NCBI GenBank assembly: GCA_037953745.1
Contig: JBAKBP010007675.1
Coordinates: 33,563 to 97,562 of the forward strand
Reading direction: 5' to 3'
Length of the DNA stretch: 64,000 nt
DNA from: Lithodes maja
Taxonomy: Eukaryota; Arthropoda; Malacostraca; Decapoda; Lithodidae
Shown here: positions 32,570 to 41,968 of the stretch, piece after piece
How positions within the stretch are numbered: the first letter of the stretch is position 1
Layout: each line of letters opens with the position of its first letter
Translations under genes and position numbers: made by a program
The notes under the pieces: generated by a model
Told to the model about the DNA's origin: nothing
Database searches by the model: none
Seen by the model: the letters and a program-made list of their open reading frames with translations, nothing else

Positions 32570-33790
32570 TAAGAACATAAGAAAACGGGAGTCTGCAGAA
32601 AGCCGATCGGCCCACACAAGGCAGATCCCTATCACACCCAACCCCAATTACAAGTCCTAATTATAAACCCAACTCACTAATACCCTGAGGACTGACCTCA
32701 CCAAAACGGTCAGAGATCAACACAAGATTACGGGGATCTGCAGAGCGCCGATTGGCCCACAACCGGCAGATCCCCCCTCATGCCCAACCCATCTCGTCCA
32801 TATGCCTATCTAATTTTATCTTAAAGCTCCCTATCGTTCTCGATCCTACCATATCACTCGGTAGCCTACACCACATGTCTACAACTCTGTTACCAAACCA
32901 ATATTTGCTTATATCTTTTCTGAAACGAAACTTATCTTATTTAAAACCATTTGTTCGTTTTTTCGCTATCACTGAGCTTCAGTACATTTTTCATGTCCCC
33001 TTTATTAATCCCATTAACCCACTTGAACACTTCTATCATATCCCCTCTAACTCTGCATCTTTCTAACGAATGTAAGCCTAATTTGTTCAACCTTTCTTCA
33101 TTTGGTAGATATCTAATATTATGAATAATTTTTGCCGTTCTTCGCTGTACTCTCTCCAACGAATCTATGTCCATTCTGTAATAAGGACACCAAAATTGGA
33201 CAGCTTAATCCATATGAGGTCTCACTAATGATAAGTAAAGTTTTAAGATAACATCAGCAGTTCTGTTACTCACACTCCTTGAGATGAACCCGAGAATCCT
33301 GTTTGCCTTGTTACGAACGCTTATACCCTGTTTTCTAGGCTTCAAATCGTTGCTAACAAACACACCCAAATCTTTCTCGCAGTCTGAGTTTTCTAATTCT
33401 GTATTAGCTAGTTTATATTTTGCAATAGTGGAATATATGTACAAGCTCAGATTAATATGCAGGATTCGAAACTGCATAATACATCTAGGCTTGTCCATAT
33501 TTCTTTAACTGTCTTGATAGCGTAATGCATATTGCGCGGAATTTTGATGTGAGTATCCTCGGTTCGAGTCCTCGGAGTGCCACATGTATTTGTTGATTTC
33601 ATTAATTAAGTTTAGATGTGAAGTTGGTTGGTGTAAGAAACATAATAATTCGTCTTCCCTATTTTTAATAGCTTGCATTTGTCAAAGTTAAAATTCATCT
33701 GCCAATTTACTGACCATTCGTGGAAGGTATCTAGATCCCTTTGGAGGCACTCTATGTCGCTATCACCAGTGCTACCAATATGGCGGAGGT
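32570..33790 (-). pseudogene. CR1-like LINE copy 1, degraded
   Basis: The 3' end is at the left: TTATGTTCTTAT-type repeats (as ATAAGAACATAAG) then the shared 3' UTR (GGGAGTCTGCAGAAAGCC). Coding fragments on the minus strand match copies 2 and 3: MDIDSLERVQRRTAKIIHNI, LGLHSLERCRVRGDMIEVFK, CEKDLGVFVSNDLKP, and DIECLQRDLDTFHEWSVNWQ. Several frameshifts and a roughly 230-bp insertion (33420-33650) interrupt it. It is 5'-truncated at about 33790. Confidence 0.82.
33420..33650 (+). mobile_element. tRNA-like SINE insertion in CR1 copy 1
   Basis: Compared with CR1 copies 2 and 3, about 230 extra bases lie between the TTTATATTTTGCA and CATCTTCCC homologues. The insert contains TAGCGTAATGCATATTGCG (A-box-like) and CGGTTCGAGTCCTCGGAG (B-box-like, 33569-33586). 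It resembles a tRNA-derived SINE head on the plus strand. Ends and target duplication are not resolved. Confidence 0.5.
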
Positions 33791-34500
33791 TGGCCAATCT
33801 CTTGAAACTAGCCTATAGGGTATCTCGATCTATAGTGTACCCTAGTTACAGAGATCGGCTAACACGCGACATGATTCTGCACATACAGTATACTTTATTC
33901 TTTATTCACCTTTCTTTTCTACATGCCCCAACACTCTAAACAGGTTGTCACTGAAGAAAGGTGTTATATGTGTTGCTATATACTCGTATGTTGGTACGCG
34001 CGTGTTTGTGTGTCGTAAATATAATTAAGTTACCCTATAAACTGTAGTTTTCTATGATTCAAGAAATATAGAAAATGACATTATATGATAAACTTAAGTA
34101 TATATACTTCACAATAATTATTCTGTTTTAAATTATAAAACACTTGTAATCGGTTCAAAATCTTTATTATCTTCTTGATCATAGCTAATATGATTTATTT
34201 CAAAACTACACTCGATTAACTATCCTAATATAATATAAAAATAAATCCATCACAACCTGTTCCCCAGAAGCGAAATGATAATTTTAAGTTTATGACTGCG
34301 TCATTCTCATTCAAACTTCTGCTCAGGTAAGACGTTCAAGTACTTACTGTAGTTTTTATAGTGATATTTGTACGTTTCAAGCCATAAATCGCGTGAAGTT
34401 TTTATCTACGAACTTCTTGAGTATTAATTAGAAGTACTGTACTGTACTTATATAACTATATTTACGACAAAGCTTAAGGTTTCGTCATAAAAATAACACA
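33791..34500. other. Non-coding AT-rich flank
   Basis: No gene recognised. A strong donor-like CTCAG|GTAAGAC occurs at about 34322-34332 upstream of the ORF pair at 34503 and could mark a 5' UTR exon. Confidence 0.35.
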
Positions 34501-34502
34501 AA

Positions 34503-35119
34503 ATGACTGACCGTGGAGTCAAGCGGCCGCGGGACGGTTCCCATGCTAAATATAATGAAAGGTGTTACCAGAAGGTGGCGCACCGCCACGCAGCGGTGGC
34601 GGACCACGACTGTGAGGACGGGACCTCTAGACGACTTCAAGTAAGAAGGATATAATGATGAAGAACTTTGCCAAGAAGCAAAAACTGGAAGTGATTAAAG
34701 TGCCTCGTCCGCAGACACAGGTGTCCCGGGGCCTCGTTAAAATTATCGAACCCAAACCTTTGAGAAAAACTCTGCCAAAAACTAATAATTATCGTCCCGG
34801 CCAAGGCAAGACTAACCCCGCTACAATGTCTCTGAGGCAGCGGTTGTTGAAAACCATCTCTAAGAATAGGTTCGCATTTTATCTGACTAACCCGTCTTGC
34901 AAGCTAAACAGCAAGCCAGGTAGCAGCTTCAGCGTGCGAAATACAGTCGCACCAAAAACCGCCTTCCCCAAACCAGTCCAAATGGTGGCGAATGAGGTCC
35001 GGGAACGAGCTGCCAGTAGCTGGAAGGCCAGGACTTCCCAGTTTATTACTACACAACAAGCACGTGATAGCAAGAAACCCACCACATATATATATTTTTC
35101 AAGAAAGGTGTCTTTCTGA
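34503..35119 (+). CDS. Unrecognised basic protein(s), possible host gene or pseudogene
   Basis: Two overlapping open frames. The first starts ATG 34503 (MTDRGVKRPRDGSHAKYNER), is GC-rich and ends by about 34653. The second starts ATG 34655 (MMKNFAKKQKLEVIKVPRPQ) and runs 154 codons to 35119; it is rich in Lys, Arg, Ser and Pro. The second frame is open from 34631, so a single one-base shift, or splicing from the good donor CAA|GTAAGA at 34641, could relate them. A polyadenylation signal (AATAAA) lies at about 35341. I recognise no domain, transmembrane segment or signal peptide. No transposon termini are visible around it, making it the best candidate for a host-derived gene here. It could equally be a frameshifted retrocopy. 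Confidence 0.4.
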
Positions 35120-35365
35120 AATGCTGTGGCGGTCAGTATCGCTAATAATCCCGAAAATAAGCATTTTCCGATTAAAACTCCTTCCCGGAAGAATCCCATT
35201 TTTATGTTGCATCTACGAGAATTAGGCATTCGCTAATTACTGAAATATAGTTATTTCAGTTGATTTGCTGTGATCCATTTATGTATTAGTTATTATATAT
35301 AGTTATTTTATATGTGATTATATACGGAATGATTTGTTATAATAAAAGGAGCTTATTCTATAATT

Positions 35366-35727
35366 ACTTTTCTGTTATGTTATCGTTAGGATTATCATAC
35401 TTCAGTGAGGAATGTGAATGTTTTTAAACTGTTAGTTACATTAAAATTGAAAACAAACTAAATCAAAACAATAATTAAATAAGCTAAGAATAGTTTCTAA
35501 ATAAGTAAATACAATAATCAAGAAAGTTATAGGCACTTTCTAAAAAAATAAATACAATAATCAAGAAAGTTAAACACTAAATAAATAAATATAATATACA
35601 AAAATAATAATAAAAAAGCACAATAATCCCTCATACGATTTTTTTTAACCATTTATTAATCCATTTAGGATTCGATGACGCATTTCTTTATTATCAAAAT
35701 GTATATTTTATTTATGCAAATGTATAC
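35366..35727. other. Non-coding AT-rich
   Basis: Short repeats of AATAATCAAGAAAGTTA and TAAATAAATAC (35510-35600). Otherwise nothing seen. Confidence 0.4.
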
Positions 35728-37492
35728 ATAAGAACATAAGAACATAAGAAAATGGGAGTCTGCAGAAAGCCGATTGGCCTAAGCAAGGCAGATCCCTGTC
35801 CCACACAACCCCAATTACAAAGCCCAATTATAGGCTCAACACTCTAATACCCTGAGGATCATCTTACCAAAACGGTTAGAGATTAACGCAGGATTACGGG
35901 GGTCTGCAGAGCGCTGATTGGCCCAACCCTGCTGATCCCCCTTCACACCCAACCCTTCTCGTCCATATGCTTATCCAATTTTATCTTAAAGCTCCCTATC
36001 GTTTTTAATCTCACTATAGCACTTGGTAGTCCATTCCACCCATCTACAACTCTGTTACCAAACCAATATTTGCCTATATCTTTTCTGAAACGAAATTTAT
36101 CTAATTTGAAACCATTGGTACGAGTTCTTTCGCTATCACTGAGCTTTAGTACATTTGTCATGTCCCCTTTGTTAATCCCACTAACCCACTTGAACACCTC
36201 TATCATATCCCCTCTAACTCTGCGTCTCTCTAACGAATGTAAGCCTAATTTCTTCAACCTTTCTTTATACGGAAGATTTCTAATATTATGGATCATTTTT
36301 GTCATTCTACGTTGTACTCTCTCCAATGAATCTATGTCCATTCTGTAATAAGGACACCAAAATTGAACAGCATAATCCATATGGGGTCTCACTAATGACA
36401 AGTAAAGTTTTAAGATAACATCAGCAGTTCTGTTACTCACACTCCTTGAGATGAACCCGAGAATCTTGTTTGCCTTGTTTCGAACGCTTATACACTGTTG
36501 TCTAGGCTTCAAATCATTGCTAACAAACACACCTAGATCTTTCTCACAATTCGAGTTTTCTAATTCCACATTAGCTAGTTTATATTTAACATTTGTATGC
36601 ATCTTCCCTATCTTTAATACCTTGCATTTGTCAATGTTAAACTTCATCTGCCAATTTACTGACCATTCGTGTAAGGTATCTAGATCCCTTTGGAGGCACT
36701 CTATATCTCTATCTGAATCAATTGTTCTCCCCATTTTGGTATCGTCTGCAAATTTACTTATCCTACTAGTTATACCTAAATCAAGGTCATTTATGTATAT
36801 AACAAACAACAGGGGACCTAATACAGATCCCTGGGGGACACCACTTTTGACTGCTCCCCATTCTGACTTCGTACCATTTATGCTGACTCTCTGCTTCCTA
36901 CCAATTAGCCATGACCTAATCCATCCCAACAACGCCCCACATATTCCATGCGCCTCAACCTTTCTCATCAATCTCTCATGGGGGACTCTGTCGAAAGCTT
37001 TACTGAAATCTAAATATATTATATCATATGACTTGTCATTATCTACTGCTTCATATACCTCTGAGAAAAAACTAAGCAAATTAGTAAGGCAAGAACGTCC
37101 CTGAGTGAATCCATGCTGAGAAGAATTTATTAAATTAAATGTATCTAAGTGGTTTCTAATTTTACTAGCAATAATTGACTCTAGTAGCTTTCCTATGATT
37201 GATGTAAGACTAATGGGACGGTAATTGGATGCTATTGATTTGTCACCTTTTTTGAAGATCGGAACTACGTTTGCAAGCTTCCAAGCTTCTGGAACTATAC
37301 CTGTCTCCAATGACTTGTTAAATAAAAATGTTAATGGGTAACTTAACTCATCCCTACATTCTTTTAATACTCTAGCATATACCTCATCAGGACCAGGCGA
37401 TTTATGAGGTTTCAGTCTGTCAATTTCCTTAAGCACATCATTTCTACTTATAGTAACCGTACTTAACCTATTTTCTATACTATCGCTATATA
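35728..37492 (-). pseudogene. CR1-like LINE copy 2, RT part
   Basis: The minus-strand frame is open from about 37490 to the stop at 35943: RT with LKPHKSPGPDEVYARVL, ASNYRPISLTSIIGKLLE, YLDFSKAFDRVPHERLM, SGVPQGSVLGPLLFVIYIND, the KFADDTKMG box, and the C-terminal region SLERRRVRGDMIEVFKW. The 3' UTR runs to 35728 and ends in repeated TTATGTTC (as GAACATAA). The ORF has no lesion here, but LINE C is inserted at 37489-37492 and the remainder continues at 41276. With its 5' truncation this copy is dead as an element. Confidence 0.9.
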
Positions 37493-40400
37493 TCTGAACA
37501 AGGACATAAAACAACAAATACAGGTAGGGGTGGGAGGGGGGCAAGGGGGAGCCACAACCTGTCCTCATCTCACGCGCTCACACACCATCAGCCGCTCACG
37601 GCGCACAGCTGATCACCACACCGCCAGACGTACGATGAACAGTAACAGGAAAATATGTATAGTGTGCGATATTGGATTCAACAAAAGGAGTACAACGTCA
37701 CAATGTAGTAGTTGTAATGAAACAGTACACGATCGATGTACTTACATTACTAGCAGAAAAGAAGTGGAATGCGATAAATGTAGGGAAATAGCTATTAAGG
37801 GTCCTAAAATCATTTGTGAAATATGTGAATCACTCATAACAAGAAAACAAAGGATCATAAACTGTGTTAAGTGTAAAACTGTAGCTCACATGAAGTGCAT
37901 CTCTAAGAAGACCAACAGTGAAGAACGGGAATTCCTATGCAACATATGTGCCTTGCATTCATTACCGAATATTAATGTAAATGAACCAATTAGTATTAAC
38001 AACTCAGAATCCAGCCAGGACACATTCAAAATCAAAGATGAATACAGAGTGTTCACCAACAAAGGGCTCCATCTTATCCACATTAACGCCAGATCAATGT
38101 ACCATAAATTGTCAGAATTAAACTTGTTAGCTAATAAGGCCAAAGCTTCAATAATTGCAATCACAGAAACCTGGCTGGATTCAAGTATAAACGATGGTGA
38201 AATAAACATTCAAGGTTTCAATATGGTTAGGAATGATCGCAATAGGCATGGGGGAGGAGTATGTCTGTATGTAAAAAACAACCTCACACACACAACCAGG
38301 ACCGACCTCCATGTAGAAAATCACGAAGCTCTGTGGATCGATCTACGCCTGCCGAGGACAAGACCCATCACAATTGGGGTATGCTATAGGCCACCAGACG
38401 ACACACAATTCTTGACCAAATTTGAACGAACGTTGTCATCGCTAGACCCTCGGAATGAATCCATCATACTAGGGGATTTTAACCTGTGTTACAAACAACG
38501 AAATGATAGGCTTGTACGAGAATATAGGCATATACTGACAATGCACAATCATAAACAACTCATCACAACCCCCACACGTATCTCTGAGAACACTGCCACA
38601 ATAATAGACCACATAAACTGTAACAGAGAGGACAAAATATCCCAATCAGGGGTTATACAGACTGGGATAAGTGATCACTTCGTCACATATTGCACACGAA
38701 AAACCACAAAAATTACCCTAGAGAATCACAAGATTATCAAAACAAGGTCACTCAGAAACTACAATAAAGAAACATTTCTGGACATTTTATGGAATACAGA
38801 CTGGTCTCCAGTGTTTGGAAGTACAAACGTTAATGACGCATGGGTTGGCTTCAGAACCATCATCACAAACATTCTAGACGAAATAGCTCCTCTGAAAGAC
38901 ATACGAATTAAAGCAAGGTCAGACCCATGGATCAACAATGACATACTACACCATCTGGAACACAGAGACAATCTGTTAAAAAGGCTAGCGAAACATAGAC
39001 AGGATCAAGGTCTGAAACATGAGTTCAACAGGGCCAGGAATAAACTAAGTAGGAAAATAAAATCAGCGAAAACTAATTATTTTCACAATAAGGCAGAGGA
39101 ATATCAGAATAACCCAAAGAAACTATGGAGGCACCTAAAAACAACAGGCTACAGCAACAAGACAAGGGATTCGTCTAACACTAATATTGCTCTCACCATT
39201 AATGATCAGATTTGCCACGATAAACGACATATTTCAACCTACTTCAACTCCTTCTTCACCTCCATAGCAAACACACTTGCACAGAACCTACCTCAACCTC
39301 TCAATAAATACACGACAACAATGGCCACCTTTCGAAATTTCTACAGAGATAAAGACATACACCCAAACACATTTGGATTGCAAAATGTTACACCAAAATA
39401 CACTTTTGACGAGCTGTCTAACCTAAATGTACATAAAAGCACAGGACCAGACAAAATTCCTGCCAAATTTCTACGAGATGGAGCCATTGGTATAGCAGGC
39501 CCCCTAACTCACATCATCAACTTGTCAATTAACACCAACACTGTACCTGCTGAACTGAAGGAAGCTATTGTAACCCCTCTATTCAAGAAAGGAAACAAAC
39601 TAGAAGTTGGTAACTACAGACCAGTTAGCATATTATGTATTGTATCTAAAATCCTTGAAAGAGCGGTATACACCCAAATTGAACACTACCTCAAACAAAA
39701 TGATCTATTCTATAAGTTTCAATCAGGTTTCAGATGCATGTACTCGACAGACTCCTGTCTCATCCACTTAACGGATCACATTCGTAAAGAAATGTCTAAA
39801 GGTAACTACACCGGTATGGTTCTTCTTGATCTACAAAAAGCGTTTGACACAGTAGACCATGATATCCTATGTAATAAACTACAAGCAATGGGCATAGGAT
39901 CTGTGAACTGGTTTAAATCTTATCTTAGTGGTAGAACCCAAAGAGTCAAAATTGATGATAATATATCTGATCCTATGCCAATTAACTGTGGGGTCCCGCA
40001 GGGAAGCATCCTTGGTCCCTTACTCTTTCTCTGTTATGTGAACGACATGGAACTGAGCGTCTCATGTAAATTATTACTGTATGCAGACGACAGCGTGCTC
40101 CTGGTTTCAGGAAAAGACCCAATAAGTATTGCCGCTTCACTTTCCAAAGAACTAGAATCATGTAGTGAATGGCTAGTGGACAATAGACTATCTCTTCACC
40201 TGGGCAAGACGGAAGCCATCTTATGTGGAACAAAACGCAAACTGAAAGACATTGTGGGCTTCTCGGTCAACTGTAATGATATTCCTATAACAACAGTGTC
40301 ACAAGTTAAATATCTCGGACTAAAACTGGACGCGAGTTTGTCAGGTGAAACAATTTTGGAATCTATCCTGAGTAAGTGTAGAGCACGTATAAAATACCTG

Positions 40401-41245
40401 TATAGACAGGTGGGATGCTTGCCCGCGGCGACCAAAAAGACCCTCTGCCAAGCGCTTGTTCAATGTCATTTTGACTATTCTGTGTCATCCTGGTACTCTG
40501 CATCATCTAAATCAGCACAGCACAAACTTCAGGTCACTCAAAATAAAATGGTTAGGTTCATGCTGAACCTAGGACCCAGATCACATGTTGGCCAGGAACA
40601 ACTTCAGTCACTAGGTATGCTCAATGTCGCTGACAGGGCCAAACAAATCAGGCTCACTAATGCCTTCAAAATTTTCTATGACAGAGCTCCAGAGTACCTA
40701 AAGAATGATTTTGTTAAAGCAAATGAGAGGAGTGGACATAATACAAGAAACAGGATGTTTAATTTTAAGGTCCCGAGAATCCAAGGACAGGGTAAGCAAA
40801 CATTCTTCTTCACCGCCATCAAAGACTGGAACGACCTACCCCAGTCAGTCCGTGAAAAGAGAACACTGTATTCCTTCAGACGTAGCCTGAAGGAACACCT
40901 GAACCGGACAGCTGCGAGAAGGGAGCACCAAGCTTATGTCTACTACTAAATGCGACATAAGAGATAGACAAACCAAACTGAAATGATTACTGATTACGGA
41001 TTACTGATATTTACTATAGGATGTAAGGTATCTTAAAATAACCCCCTAGAAATACTTTTTCTAAAGTATCCATTTCTTTATCCTCCCCTTTTTTCCCCAG
41101 CTAACCTAATCCCACAAGGACCCCAATGGAAATACGCCTAACGGCCTTATTGGGCTATCCTTAGTTGGAATTATGCAAGGCTGGTACATGTCATATTTGT
41201 AACAAACTATGTGGTACCAACTCTGTAAATTGCTAACTGAATAAA

Positions 41246-41275
<30 letters not shown>
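37493..41275 (+). mobile_element. LINE C, intact full-length non-LTR retrotransposon
   Basis: 3.78 kb with about 140 bp of 5' UTR, one long ORF (37635-40949), about 325 bp of 3' UTR and an (ATT)n tail (41246-41275). It splits CR1 copy 2. TATA (37489-37492 and 41276-41279) flanks it as a short target duplication, and the CR1 protein resumes cleanly on the other side (EVRKVYSDSIENRL across the site). Full length, uninterrupted ORF and perfect tail suggest recent mobility. Confidence 0.92.
37635..40949 (+). CDS. LINE C polyprotein: two PHD-like fingers, endonuclease, RT
   Basis: 1104 residues from ATG 37635 (MNSNRKICIVCDIGFNKR); the frame extends upstream but without another ATG. Residues about 8-60 and 65-115 form two PHD-like zinc fingers (CIVC..CSSCNETVHDRC..CDKC; CEIC..CVKCKTVAHMKC..CNIC). 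The endonuclease spans about 150-360 (LIHINARSMYHK, AITETWLD, ILGDFNL, GISDHFV). The RT spans about 590-850 (STGPDKIPAKFL, NYRPVSILCIVSKILE, LLDLQKAFDTVDHDIL, CGVPQGSILGPLLFLCYVND, LLLYADDSVLLVSG). A C-terminal domain ends in DWNDLPQSVREKRTLYSFRR. YADD catalytic Asps are intact and there is no stop or frameshift. The style fits L2/CR1-group LINEs. It nicks target DNA and copies its own RNA there; predicted active. Confidence 0.93.
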   Translation: MNSNRKICIVCDIGFNKRSTTSQCSSCNETVHDRCTYITSRKEVECDKCREIAIKGPKIICEICESLITRKQRIINCVKCKTVAHMKCISKKTNSEEREFLCNICALHSLPNINVNEPISINNSESSQDTFKIKDEYRVFTNKGLHLIHINARSMYHKLSELNLLANKAKASIIAITETWLDSSINDGEINIQGFNMVRNDRNRHGGGVCLYVKNNLTHTTRTDLHVENHEALWIDLRLPRTRPITIGVCYRPPDDTQFLTKFERTLSSLDPRNESIILGDFNLCYKQRNDRLVREYRHILTMHNHKQLITTPTRISENTATIIDHINCNREDKISQSGVIQTGISDHFVTYCTRKTTKITLENHKIIKTRSLRNYNKETFLDILWNTDWSPVFGSTNVNDAWVGFRTIITNILDEIAPLKDIRIKARSDPWINNDILHHLEHRDNLLKRLAKHRQDQGLKHEFNRARNKLSRKIKSAKTNYFHNKAEEYQNNPKKLWRHLKTTGYSNKTRDSSNTNIALTINDQICHDKRHISTYFNSFFTSIANTLAQNLPQPLNKYTTTMATFRNFYRDKDIHPNTFGLQNVTPKYTFDELSNLNVHKSTGPDKIPAKFLRDGAIGIAGPLTHIINLSINTNTVPAELKEAIVTPLFKKGNKLEVGNYRPVSILCIVSKILERAVYTQIEHYLKQNDLFYKFQSGFRCMYSTDSCLIHLTDHIRKEMSKGNYTGMVLLDLQKAFDTVDHDILCNKLQAMGIGSVNWFKSYLSGRTQRVKIDDNISDPMPINCGVPQGSILGPLLFLCYVNDMELSVSCKLLLYADDSVLLVSGKDPISIAASLSKELESCSEWLVDNRLSLHLGKTEAILCGTKRKLKDIVGFSVNCNDIPITTVSQVKYLGLKLDASLSGETILESILSKCRARIKYLYRQVGCLPAATKKTLCQALVQCHFDYSVSSWYSASSKSAQHKLQVTQNKMVRFMLNLGPRSHVGQEQLQSLGMLNVADRAKQIRLTNAFKIFYDRAPEYLKNDFVKANERSGHNTRNRMFNFKVPRIQGQGKQTFFFTAIKDWNDLPQSVREKRTLYSFRRSLKEHLNRTAARREHQAYVYY

Positions 41276-41279
<4 letters not shown>

Positions 41280-41545
41280 CCTTACGGACTTCTGGAAACT
41301 GTGCCAAATTTTCATTAGTGAAAACGGAAAGAAATTGACTATTTAATGTACTGCACATTTCTAAATCATTTTCTGTCATTTCTCCTGTCGAAGTTTTAAG
41401 GGGACCAATTACATCTCTAACCTTGGATTTATATAGTTGGTAAAAAGCTTTAGGATTATTTTTTGAGTCATTGGCAACCTTAATTTCATAATTTCTTTTT
41501 TCTTTCCTAATATCCTTTCTTTCCTAATATTATTTCTTAATACCG
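41276..41545 (-). pseudogene. CR1-like LINE copy 2, upstream part beyond LINE C
   Basis: The minus strand encodes the linker between endonuclease and RT of the same CR1 copy, across frames: NYEIKVANDSKNNPKAFYQL-like sequence, GPLKTSTGEMTENDLEM, and SVFTNENLAQFPEVRK, which joins directly to the part at 37492. It is 5'-truncated at about 41545, beyond which the DNA is AC-rich. Confidence 0.8.
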
Positions 41546-41862
41546 TACGTATTAAAACATATACACACATACAGTAGATATGCACATGTATCAGCATGCA
41601 CACGTCCCACTTCCACACAAGAACACACAATCTTACACTTCCACATACACAAGAGATAGGCTATATACACTTACACATTGTTAAGCACATTTACATACAT
41701 GCTTAAGCATACTAACAAACCATATTTACACACAAGAAGACACACATGCACATAAGAATACAAACACGCACACAGACGAGTCTACTGTATACACACGCAC
41801 ATTTACCCATGCATGTCCTTTTTTTTTTACATACACATACATCATTATATTGAATATAAATA
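41546..41862. other. AC-rich non-coding
   Basis: Many CACACA/ACATAC-type short repeats; no gene. Confidence 0.5.
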
Positions 41863-41968
41863 TACAGGGTGTTCCAGTAATGCTTTTCATAAATTATATG
41901 GTGGACTCATCAGACAAAAATAAGAATACATTATTCTATGAACATGAGGTTGAGTATTTATAATAACG

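Noticed and set aside
35943..37568. Single 541-codon protein spanning 37568-35943
   Set aside because: The first codons (37568 to about 37493) come from the 5' UTR of LINE C on the other strand; the CR1 protein really begins upstream beyond 41275.
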